Below, one piece after another: positions 57,043-64,000 of a stretch of DNA of 64,000 bases. The notes below the pieces were generated by a model. That model saw only the letters and a list, made by a program, of their open reading frames with translations. It was not told the origin of the DNA and searched no databases. Position numbers and translations under genes: made by a program. Source of the stretch: Mycobacterium senriense (lineage in GTDB: Bacteria > Actinomycetota > Actinomycetes > Mycobacteriales > Mycobacteriaceae); assembly GCF_019668465.1 (NCBI RefSeq), contig NZ_AP024828.1, positions 5,642,001-5,706,000 on the forward strand, given 5' to 3'. Each line of letters opens with the position of its first letter. Position 1 is the stretch's first letter.

Positions 57043-57644
57043 AGCCTTCTCTCACTGAGTTAATTGGGTGACGACCCAAAGTCAGAAGATTGCAACTGCG
57101 CCGGTTCGACCTTTGACCTCAATGGCTCCTATTGTGCGCGTGTAGCATAGTTTCCCTAAGCTTTAACAAAATTTTGCTGGCGCGTCAACCGCGCGATTTG
57201 TTTCGCGGACTAGCTGCGGGAAGCAAACCGGTATCGCAAAGTGACCGGAGGCGGACGTTCGGTGAACTGCCAACGCGCGACGGCTGCCGGGACTTCGGGG
57301 CCAGCTCGGCTTTTGTCCTGATCGGCGAAGAGGTCCAGCTAAGCGCCGGGCCCGACCTCGCCGCACTACCGGGTGGCATGAGACATCGGCGGAAGTCGAT
57401 GCATTCAAACGTCTTTCGCCGCGTTACGGTCAGTGAGCCAAACGCGCCGGTGCGGCGCCGCCCGCCCCAATCACCACTGCCGCAGTCAACCTTGACCGCG
57501 GATCGGCAACAGACTTCTGAGCAGCGGAAAAGGACCAATCAGCGAACTCCGTTGAGTCCCATCTTCGTTCAGTCCTGGGGCGGCATAGCGATCGGTTCTG
57601 CCAAATACTCACTGCCGTAAGGCTTTCTGCGTACTGGCCTCGAC
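57043..57644. other. 602-nt region upstream of the giant PPE gene
   Basis: No supported gene. On the minus strand, TTGACG (57188-57183) is followed after 17 nt by TAAAGC (57165-57160), a possible promoter for the PPE gene with a weak -10. A TATGCT hexamer lies at 57149-57144. An AGAGAAGG site sits just before the PPE ATG. The segment 57121-57180 is locally AT-rich compared with its surroundings. The open frame on the plus strand at 57132-57620 has no recognisable protein character. Confidence 0.45.
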
Positions 57645-58089
57645 ATGCAGTTGACGGCAATTTTGTGTAACCACGCGGAGGCGCAAAACAACTTGTTGTA
57701 CCTCGCGGCGGGAGGCATAGATCAGGTCATCATTCCGGCCGGACACTCGGAGCCATGTACCGTCTCGGTGGACCTCGGAATTATCGTCGAAGTGCCGCGG
57801 ACGGCTGGTCGACCAAGAGCACACGGTCGACATTGAACTACTGGACTCGGACGGGCGTGCGGTTGAGGTTCAGAAGCGGTTGAGCAAACGTGAACCGTTC
57901 CGCGCTCAATTTAAATTCAACATTGGCAAGTTGGGCCGTCATGAGGCCGACGAAACCCAGTCAGTTGCCTTGGCAGTCAACGTTCCGGTACTTCGGTTGG
58001 ACAAGCTGGGCTGGTATCTCTTCACCGTCAGCGTCGACGAGACCGTTCAGCGTCGCCTCCCGCACCGAATGGTTGAACAGGCGGCTTGA
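57645..58089 (+). pseudogene. Frameshifted DUF6941-like gene
   Basis: Two plus-strand frames together read as one DUF6941-like protein of about 147 residues. Frame one, from ATG 57645, gives MQLTAILCNHAEAQNNLLYL, a VIIPAGHSEPCTVSVDLG strand and stops at 57836 after VEVPR. The neighbouring frame continues RLVDQEHTVDIELLDSDGRA and runs to LGWYLFTVSVDETVQRRLP, ending at 58089. Removing one base near 57801 (CCGCGGACGGCTGG) would join EVPR to RLVD in register. DUF6941 proteins are small and widespread; function unknown. A sequencing error remains possible. Confidence 0.72.
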
Positions 58090-58253
58090 CCGGTAGACAG
58101 TTATTCTTCTGCCGACTCCCGGCCCCCGTCGACCACACGAGCCGCAGCGTTCCCGCGGTCTGATCGGCAATCGGCCGGACCATCGCGCATAGTGACCGCG
58201 CGCCTCCGTTGCGCCTTCCCCGGGGCCGTGAGCGGCTCTCCGCCTGATCCTGT

Positions 58254-59426
58254 TCACGGAGGCGGCGGCGCCGTCACAGCCCGGCTAGCGCGGACGATTC
58301 GCCACCGCCCGTCCTGTCGCTGTACCAACCCGGCCAGCTCGAGCATCGCCAGCGGGCCCAGCGCGAGCTCGGGCACCATGCCCGATGCGACGGCGATCTC
58401 GTCGACCGTGGCGGCGCCGCGGCCCGGCAAGGCCTCGTAGATCCGGCGTTCGGCGTCGCTGAGACCGTCGAGCGGCGTCGCCGGGTGCGGCTCGTCGCGC
58501 GCCAGTTCGCCGATGTGGCCGACGAGCTCGATGACGTGGTCGGCGCGGGTGACCAGTTCGGCGCCGTTGCGCAGCAGGGCGTGGCAGCCCGCCGACGCCG
58601 ACGACGTGACGGGCCCGGGCACCGCGGCCACCACCCGCCCCAACGCCCGCGCCCAGGCCGCGGTGTTGGCCGCGCCGCTGCGCAGACCGGCTTCCACCAC
58701 GACGGCGGCCCCCACTACGGCGGCCACCAGCCGGTTGCGGGTCAGGAACCGGTGGCGGGCCGGGCGAATGCCCGGAGCGTATTCGGTGAACAGCAGCCCC
58801 TGCTGGCCGATGCGGTGCAGCAGCGCGGTGTGACCGCTCGGGTAGGGAACGTCGAGCCCGCCGGCCAGGACGGCCACGGTGACGCCGTCGCAGTCCAGCA
58901 CGGCGCGGTGCGCCGCGCCGTCGATGCCGTAGGCGCCGCCCGAGACCACCGCGACGTCGCGCTGCGCCAGCCCGGCCGCCAGTTCGCCGGCGACGTGTTC
59001 GCCATACGTGGTCGACGCGCGCGTCCCCACCACGGCGGCCGCCCGGTGCGCGATCTCGTCGAGCCGCACGGGCCCGTGCGCCCACAACGCCATCGGCGCA
59101 ACCATCGCCGCACCGCCGCCGGGTCGCGGTGCGGCACCGCGAAAGGCCGCGAACGCCAGCCGTGGCCACTCGTCGTCGTCCGGGGTGATCAACCTCCCGC
59201 CACGACGGGCGAGCATCTCGAGATCGGCCGCACCGCGGTCGATCTCGCGCCGGGCCTCGGTGCGCCGCGCCACGTCGCCATCGACCAGTCCGCGGCGGAC
59301 CCGCTCCGCCGCCTCCACCGGACCGACGTGCCGCACCAGGGCGGCGAGTTCGGCGCAGGGCGGCTCGGCCACCCGGGACAGATAGGCCCACGCGCGCAGC
59401 GCGGGATCGTCGAGCGCCGTCGTCAT
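58254..59426 (-). CDS. dprA: DNA processing protein DprA (Rv2896c-like)
   Basis: 390 aa. Rossmann fold with VVGTRASTTYGEHVAGELA (about 128), SGGAYGIDGAAHRAVL (about 160) and VPYPSGHT (about 192), then a C-terminal winged-helix domain (about 315-375). It loads RecA on single-stranded DNA taken up or handled during recombination. Arranged dprA, comM, yraN on the minus strand, the usual mycobacterial order, though about 413 nt and a plus-strand gene separate dprA from comM. Confidence 0.95.
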   Translation of the reverse strand: MTTALDDPALRAWAYLSRVAEPPCAELAALVRHVGPVEAAERVRRGLVDGDVARRTEARREIDRGAADLEMLARRGGRLITPDDDEWPRLAFAAFRGAAPRPGGGAAMVAPMALWAHGPVRLDEIAHRAAAVVGTRASTTYGEHVAGELAAGLAQRDVAVVSGGAYGIDGAAHRAVLDCDGVTVAVLAGGLDVPYPSGHTALLHRIGQQGLLFTEYAPGIRPARHRFLTRNRLVAAVVGAAVVVEAGLRSGAANTAAWARALGRVVAAVPGPVTSSASAGCHALLRNGAELVTRADHVIELVGHIGELARDEPHPATPLDGLSDAERRIYEALPGRGAATVDEIAVASGMVPELALGPLAMLELAGLVQRQDGRWRIVRASRAVTAPPPP

Positions 59427-59536
59427 CGCCGTGCCCCCGGCTTCAAGAAGCCACCAAGGATCCTTCCAGCCCCGCGCGCGAACGTGGTGTTGTCAGCCGC
59501 CCGCCGCACGCCGGCCCGCAACGAACGGAACGACCC

Positions 59537-59812
59537 ATGATCCTCGACCTGCCGATGGTGGACAGCGTGTCCGAGCGTCCCAAGAACCCGTGGGCCGTCG
59601 CGGCGTTCGCGCTCAGCCTGGTCAGCTGGATCGGGTTTCCCATCCCGATCATCAGCATCGGCCTTGCCTGCATCGGGTTGCGCGAGATGGAACAGCGGGG
59701 TGAAAGCGGCCGGGCCCTGGCCCAATTCGCACGCGCGTTCGCGATCCTGGTGACCGTCGCGATAGCGGTGCGGGGCGGGCACACCGATTGGCTGACCATG
59801 GCGCGCCGGTAG
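59537..59812 (+). CDS. DUF4190-like small membrane protein
   Basis: 91 aa from ATG 59537. Two hydrophobic segments (about 19-44 WAVAAFALSLVSWIGFPIPI, and 66-80 ARAFAILVTVAIAV) separated by a helical ACIGLREMEQRGESGRAL, the DUF4190 pattern. Function unknown. It sits in plus orientation between two minus-strand competence genes, which is odd for the usual order. Confidence 0.75.
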   Translation: MILDLPMVDSVSERPKNPWAVAAFALSLVSWIGFPIPIISIGLACIGLREMEQRGESGRALAQFARAFAILVTVAIAVRGGHTDWLTMARR

Positions 59813-59838
59813 CGCGCCCGGCAGCTCCGTTGCGTCGC

Positions 59839-61350
59839 TCATCGCTGCGCCCCGGGCTGGCGGAAGCTGAGTGCTGCGGCGACTTCGTCGGTCCCGGGCG
59901 AGGTGCGACCGGCCAAGTCGGCCAGGCTCCACGCGACCCGCAACGTGCGGTCGAGGCCGCGGATGCTGAGCAGGCCGCCGTCCAGCGCCCGTTGTAGCGG
60001 CTCCATCGCCGCGTTGCTCGGACGGAACTTTCGGCGCAGCAGTGTCCCGCTGACCTCGCCGTTGGTGTGAAATCCGTGCGATGACCAGCGCTCGGCGGCG
60101 GCCGCGCGGGCCCGCGCCACCCGCTGGCGGACCTGCGCCGTCGATTCACCGGCTCGGCCCGCGAACGCCCCGGCCTTGACCTGATGCATCTGCACGCGCA
60201 GGTCCACGCGGTCCAGCAGCGGGCCGGACAGCTTGCCCAGGTAGCGGCGTTTGGCGGCCGCCGCGCAGATACAGTCCTGCGGGTCGGCCGGCGCGCACGG
60301 GCACAGGTTGGCGGCCAGCACCAGCTGGAACCGGGCGGGATAGCACGCCACCCCGTCGCGACGGGCAAGCCGAATCTCGCCGTCCTCCAACGGTGTTCGT
60401 AGCGCTTCCAGCGCGCTGACCCGGATCTCGGCGCACTCGTCGAGGAAGAGCACCCCGCGATGCGCCCGGCTGACGGCGCCGGGGCGCGCCATCCCCGACC
60501 CGCCGCCGACCAGCGCGGCGACGCTCGAGCTGTGATGGGGCGCCACGAACGGCGGTCTGGTGATCAGGGGCGTGTCGCCCGACAGCAACCCGGCAACCGA
60601 GTGGATCGCGGTGACTTCCAGGGACTCGGCATCCGTCAACGGCGGCAGCAACGCCGGAAGGCGTTGCGCGAGCATCGTTTTACCCACCCCCGGCGGCCCG
60701 GTCAGCATGAGGTGGTGCGCTCCGGCGGCGGCCACTTCCACCGCGAACCGCGCCTGCGTCTGCCCCACCACGTCGACCAGATCCGCCTCGGGCTCCCCGT
60801 CGGGGGGTTTCGCGTCGATCCTGCCGTCCAGGGCGCCGGAGCCGCTGAGCCACTTCTGCAGTTGCCCCAGGGTGCGCACTCCCCACACGTCGATCCCGTC
60901 GACCAGGCTGGCCTCGGCGAGGTTGTCCACCGGCACCACCACGGCAGGCCAGCCGTCGCGCTTGGCGGCCAGCACGGCCGGCAGCACCCCGCGCACCGGC
61001 CGGACCCGCCCGTCCAGGGACAGCTCACCCAGCAGCACCGTTTTCTCCAGCCGGTCCCACGGGTTCCTGCGCTGCGCCGACAACACCGCGGCGGCCAGGG
61101 CGATGTCGTAGACCGACCCCATCTTGGGCAGCGTCGCCGGCGACAGCGCCAGGGTGAGCCGCGCCATGGGCCAGGTGTTGCCGCAGTTGGTGACTGCAGC
61201 ACGGACGCGGTCGCGCGACTCCTGCAGGGCCGCGTCGGGTAGGCCGACCAGGTGCACGCCGGGGAGTCCGGAGGTGATGTCGGCCTCGATCTCCACGCTC
61301 TGTCCGTCCACACCGCGCACCGCGACGGAGAACGCCCGTCCCAGCGCCAT
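59839..61350 (-). CDS. comM: Competence-type Mg-chelatase-like helicase ComM
   Basis: 503 aa from ATG 61350, whose ATG overlaps the yraN stop (ATGA); longer upstream frame re-reads yraN. N-terminal ChlI-like domain, Walker A TGPPGVGKTMLAQRL (about 215), GVLFLDECAEI (about 296) with Walker B, and a C-terminal zinc-like NLCPCAPADPQDCIC (about 350). It extends recombination joints and acts in branch migration. Orthologue of Rv2897c. Confidence 0.93.
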   Translation of the reverse strand: MALGRAFSVAVRGVDGQSVEIEADITSGLPGVHLVGLPDAALQESRDRVRAAVTNCGNTWPMARLTLALSPATLPKMGSVYDIALAAAVLSAQRRNPWDRLEKTVLLGELSLDGRVRPVRGVLPAVLAAKRDGWPAVVVPVDNLAEASLVDGIDVWGVRTLGQLQKWLSGSGALDGRIDAKPPDGEPEADLVDVVGQTQARFAVEVAAAGAHHLMLTGPPGVGKTMLAQRLPALLPPLTDAESLEVTAIHSVAGLLSGDTPLITRPPFVAPHHSSSVAALVGGGSGMARPGAVSRAHRGVLFLDECAEIRVSALEALRTPLEDGEIRLARRDGVACYPARFQLVLAANLCPCAPADPQDCICAAAAKRRYLGKLSGPLLDRVDLRVQMHQVKAGAFAGRAGESTAQVRQRVARARAAAAERWSSHGFHTNGEVSGTLLRRKFRPSNAAMEPLQRALDGGLLSIRGLDRTLRVAWSLADLAGRTSPGTDEVAAALSFRQPGAQR

Positions 61351-61727
61351 CAGCCGACCCCTTGCAGGTGGGTGATCTCGGGGGTGCGGCGGCGCCCGAC
61401 CCGCACGCCGATCACGTCGATGCGGATCGCCGCGCAGCGCTGCTCCTGGCCTGCCAGCCACAGGCCGGCCAGCCTGCGCAGCCGCAGCACCTTGCGCGGG
61501 GTGACGGCATGGGCCAGTCCCCCGTATCCGTCGCCGGTCCGGGTCTTCACCTCCACGAACACCACCGTCGAGGTGGCGTCGTCGCGGGCGATGATGTCGA
61601 GTTCGCCATAGCGGCAGCGCCAGTTGCGCTGCAGGATCCGCAATCCCATCCGCATCAGGTAATCCACGGCGAGCGCCTCGCCCATCGCCCCGAGCTGGAT
61701 CCGGGTCATCGTCGTTTCGGTCGTCAT
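61350..61727 (-). CDS. yraN: YraN/UPF0102 putative endonuclease
   Basis: 125 aa from ATG 61727 (MTTETTMTRIQLGAMGEALA), as in Rv2898c. The PD-(D/E)xK nuclease-like core is visible: NWRCRYGELDIIARDD and VFVEVKTRTG. Holliday-junction resolvase fold; activity not shown. Overlaps the comM start by ATGA. Confidence 0.9.
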   Translation of the reverse strand: MTTETTMTRIQLGAMGEALAVDYLMRMGLRILQRNWRCRYGELDIIARDDATSTVVFVEVKTRTGDGYGGLAHAVTPRKVLRLRRLAGLWLAGQEQRCAAIRIDVIGVRVGRRRTPEITHLQGVG

Positions 61728-61900
61728 GGGGGCACCGTGCCCGGCGCCCCCGACGGGACGGGCCACCATCGCGGCCCGCGGCCACCCGCAACGGCCGGCT
61801 ATCCCCAGTGCGGCGCCCCTCCACAGCCGGCGAGTCGCCGCCCTCGGGCTGCGGCGATCGCAAGCGCGGCGGCCGGGCGCGGCGGGTCGCCGCCATCGGG

Positions 61901-62722
61901 CTAGGTGATCCGGTCTGCCCGGGTGTAGATGTTCATCGAGTCCTCGCGCAAGAACGCCACCAGCGTGATGCCGGACTCCTCGGCCAGCGACACCGCCAGC
62001 GACGACGGCGCGGACACCGCCGCCAGCACCGGGGTGCCGGCCATCACGGCTTTCTGCGTCAGCTCGAACGATGCCCGCCCACTGACCAGCAACACCGAGG
62101 CCTGTAGCGGTATCCGCCCGTGTTCCAGCGCCCAGCCGATCACTTTGTCGACCGCGTTGTGTCGCCCGACGTCCTCACGCACCACCAGCATCGCGCCGTC
62201 CATCCCGAACAGCGCGGCGGCATGCAGGCCGCCGGTGCTGTCGAAAACCTTTTGCGCCGAACGCAATTGGCCGGGCATCGCCTTGAGGGTGGCGGCCGCG
62301 ACGGTCGCGTGATCGGTGCCCGGCGAAAAGCGGCTGATCAGCCGCACCGCATCCAGCGACGCCTTGCCGCAGACCCCGCACGACGATGTGGTGTAGAAGT
62401 TGCGGGTGACGTCGAGGCCGGGTTTCTCCACGCCCGGGGCCAGCGTCACGTCCAGCACGTTGTAGGTGTTCGCGCCCTCGTCGTCGCGCCCGGCGCAGTA
62501 CCGGATGCTGTGCACGTCGTCGCGGCCCGCGATGACGCCTTCGGTGAGCAGAAAGCCCTGGGCGAGTTCGATATCCGACCCCGGCGTGCGCATCGTCACC
62601 GTGATCGCCGAGCCGTCGACCCGGATCTCCAACGGTTCCTCGACGACCAGGGTCTCCGGTCGGGTGATCGCCTTCTCGGCGGTCAGATGCGTGACCCGCC
62701 GGCGCGACGTTACGTGCCCCAC
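61901..62722 (-). CDS. fdhD: Formate dehydrogenase accessory sulfurtransferase FdhD
   Basis: 273 aa. The CxxC active site reads [10 protein letters not shown] (about 115-124). [18 protein letters not shown] (about 183-200) and [12 protein letters not shown] are diagnostic. It transfers sulfur to the molybdenum cofactor of formate dehydrogenase. Orthologue of Rv2899c; the formate dehydrogenase gene (fdhF, Rv2900c) is not in the window. The start follows no close neighbour. Confidence 0.93.
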   Translation of the reverse strand: MGHVTSRRRVTHLTAEKAITRPETLVVEEPLEIRVDGSAITVTMRTPGSDIELAQGFLLTEGVIAGRDDVHSIRYCAGRDDEGANTYNVLDVTLAPGVEKPGLDVTRNFYTTSSCGVCGKASLDAVRLISRFSPGTDHATVAAATLKAMPGQLRSAQKVFDSTGGLHAAALFGMDGAMLVVREDVGRHNAVDKVIGWALEHGRIPLQASVLLVSGRASFELTQKAVMAGTPVLAAVSAPSSLAVSLAEESGITLVAFLREDSMNIYTRADRIT

Positions 62723-62831
62723 TAGGCGATTTCACCGCCGGCGGAGACGTCGCGAGAAGTTGCGGAACGCTGGAGACCCACCGGATCAAACTACCCCGGC
62801 CGGCGCCCGGCCGCCGAGCAGGACAACGCTC

Positions 62832-63812
62832 TCACAGTCCCTCGGCCAGCGCTTCCAGCGTCTCGGCCGACGAGTGCAGCGGACGCCAGCCCAGCTGGGT
62901 CTTGGCCTTGGTGGTATCCATCACCATCGACGTCCGCGCGGTGTGCAGCCACTCCAGCATGGACGGCACCAGCGGTACCCGCGAGATTGCCGCGGAGGCC
63001 GCTGTGGCGGCGACGGCGGGAACCCGCACCGGGCGCCCGCCCAGCGCCCTGGCCACGTCGCCCACCGTCACGACCCCGTCGCCGGCGATGTTGTACACCC
63101 CCGGCGGGGCCGGGGCGGTGGCCGCCAGCGCGATCGCCGCCGCGACGTCGTCGTGGTGAACCAGTTGCAGCGGAAAGCCCGGATCCGGCACAACCGGCTT
63201 CAGCGCCGGGACGGCTTTGACCACGGCACGCATCGGGCCGGGTAGCTGATTCCACGGCATCGCGTCGGCCAGCGCGGTGGCTTTGGGCCCGGCGACGATG
63301 CAGGGCCGCAGTACGAACACCTCGAGCGGCGAGTCCGTGGTGATCTCGGCGAGCAGCGCCTCGGACGCCGCGTTCTGCGCCGAGTAGTAGTGCTCGGCGG
63401 ACCCGCGGGCCGGCACGTCCTCGGTCAGCGGGGAGGGGTTGTCGGAGTGGTAGCCGTATGCCGCCACCGACGAGGTGTAGACCAGGCGCCGGGGCCGCTC
63501 GGCGGCCACCGTCGCCTCGAACACGTTGCGGGAGCCTTCGAGATTCACCCGGGCGCTCTCGTCGCGCGAACCCATGATCATGAAGGCCAGGTGGATCACC
63601 ACGTCGGCCTGCGCGACCAGGGCGTCGACGGCGTCGCGGTCCAGGATGTCGCCCTGCTGATAGGTGGTCTTCAGCCAGCCGCGTGACGGCGGGTCAAACG
63701 GCCGGCGAGCCATCCCGATGATCGCGTCGACGGCGGGTTCGCGTTCCAGCGACGTCACCGCGGAGAGGCCGATCTCCCCGGTCGGTCCGGTCACCGCGAC
63801 GGTCACTCCCAT
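62832..63812 (-). CDS. NAD-dependent epimerase/dehydratase-type SDR
   Basis: 326 aa. Extended-SDR features are VTGPTGEIGLSAVTSLE (about 8), VVIHLAFMIMGS (about 71), YTSSVAAYGY (about 111) and Tyr-x3-Lys-like YYSAQNAA (about 141), where the Lys position is Asn, so the catalytic dyad may be altered. The C-terminal part has a VYNIAGDG strand. Substrate unknown. The 188 nt left of the window end upstream shows a TATTAT hexamer on the minus strand (63891-63896 region) that could be a -10, with no clear gene. Confidence 0.82.
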   Translation of the reverse strand: MGVTVAVTGPTGEIGLSAVTSLEREPAVDAIIGMARRPFDPPSRGWLKTTYQQGDILDRDAVDALVAQADVVIHLAFMIMGSRDESARVNLEGSRNVFEATVAAERPRRLVYTSSVAAYGYHSDNPSPLTEDVPARGSAEHYYSAQNAASEALLAEITTDSPLEVFVLRPCIVAGPKATALADAMPWNQLPGPMRAVVKAVPALKPVVPDPGFPLQLVHHDDVAAAIALAATAPAPPGVYNIAGDGVVTVGDVARALGGRPVRVPAVAATAASAAISRVPLVPSMLEWLHTARTSMVMDTTKAKTQLGWRPLHSSAETLEALAEGL

Positions 63813-64000
63813 CAGAACGTCCTTCCCTCCCGCGGCCTGCCGAAACCCCGGCGTGCGAACCTCACCGAGTCCCCCGGCGCGCGCGATCGCCGCATAATAG
63901 AACCATCTTTCCAGCGTCTCGCGATTCGTGAGCGGCTGGACGTGCGGGCATCCCGCTTCGTCAGCGGTAGCTTGGCGGTCGACGGTGACCAGCCAGATGC

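Noticed and set aside
57132..57620. Plus-strand open frame of 162 codons upstream of the PPE
   Set aside because: Composition is mixed with many Arg/Ser/Gln and no recognisable domain; no ribosome-binding site.
63813..64000. Minus-strand open frame running into the window edge upstream of the epimerase
   Set aside because: It has no start codon inside the window and may simply be leader sequence; too short to call.

Overview
The window is GC-rich mycobacterial chromosome. From about 14.5 kb to 62.7 kb it follows, with insertions and losses, the Mycobacterium tuberculosis Rv2857c-Rv2899c backbone (SDR, aldC, amidotransferase, glnA4, mapB, DUF1707 gene, PBP lipoprotein, GNAT, ispG, rip1, dxr, ccdA, mpt53, rlmN, cdsA, frr, pyrH, regulator, MarR, amiC, tsf, rpsB, M23 peptidase, xerC, viuB, dprA, comM, yraN, fdhD). 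That synteny is recalled, not searched. Together with PPE genes, an MPT63-like antigen and a complete [NiFe]-hydrogenase accessory cluster, it suggests a nontuberculous Mycobacterium, possibly near the M. avium complex; the species is inference.

1-10.8 kb (+): the 3' part of a tightly packed [NiFe]-hydrogenase operon. A NifU/Rieske-like C-terminus is followed by DUF5947 and DUF6084 proteins, an unrecognised 453-aa protein, a 39-aa membrane peptide, the maturation protease, hypC, hypF, a SIS-HypC fusion, a second SIS protein, hypE, a second hypC, hypD and a DUF6390-like gene. Many junctions are 4-nt ATGA overlaps. The hydrogenase subunits lie upstream of the window. 10.8-14.5 kb (+): a nucleotide-pyrophosphatase-like enzyme, a PEP-mutase-like lyase, a small putative secreted protein and a short PPE-SVP protein.

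14.5-30.9 kb (mostly -): a Puu-like catabolic operon (glnA4, amidotransferase, aldehyde dehydrogenase, SDR), cobQ, map, a PBP lipoprotein, the MEP-pathway/protease group ispG-rip1-dxr, and a CcdA/DsbE-like thiol-redox pair. The mpt83-dipZ-mpt70 block of M. tuberculosis is not present between dxr and the DUF2631 gene. 31-47 kb: rlmN, cdsA, frr, pyrH, then an accessory patch (CsbD-like stress protein, OmpR-type regulator, acyltransferase, MPT63-like antigen, SDR, ChaB-like protein, MarR with a visible operator), followed by amidase, tsf-rpsB, an M23 peptidase, xerC, a flavin-dependent alpha-hydroxy-acid oxidase and viuB.

47.2-58.1 kb (-) is the most unusual part. A 2912-residue PPE protein has its PPE domain followed by about twenty copies of a 9-residue SQQL-type repeat, then roughly 170 copies of a 14-residue Gly/Thr/Ser/Asp beta-strand repeat, and a tail carrying the only four cysteines I can find. 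Its stop codon overlaps (TGATG) the start of a 349-aa ORF whose C-terminal half carries a module resembling the first solenoid module of the PPE protein. I read this as a candidate type-VII-secreted beta-solenoid surface protein with a coupled partner. A frameshifted DUF6941-like gene lies on its far side. 58.2-64 kb returns to dprA, comM, yraN and fdhD, plus an epimerase-type SDR. I see no rRNA, tRNA, CRISPR array, prophage or insertion sequence.
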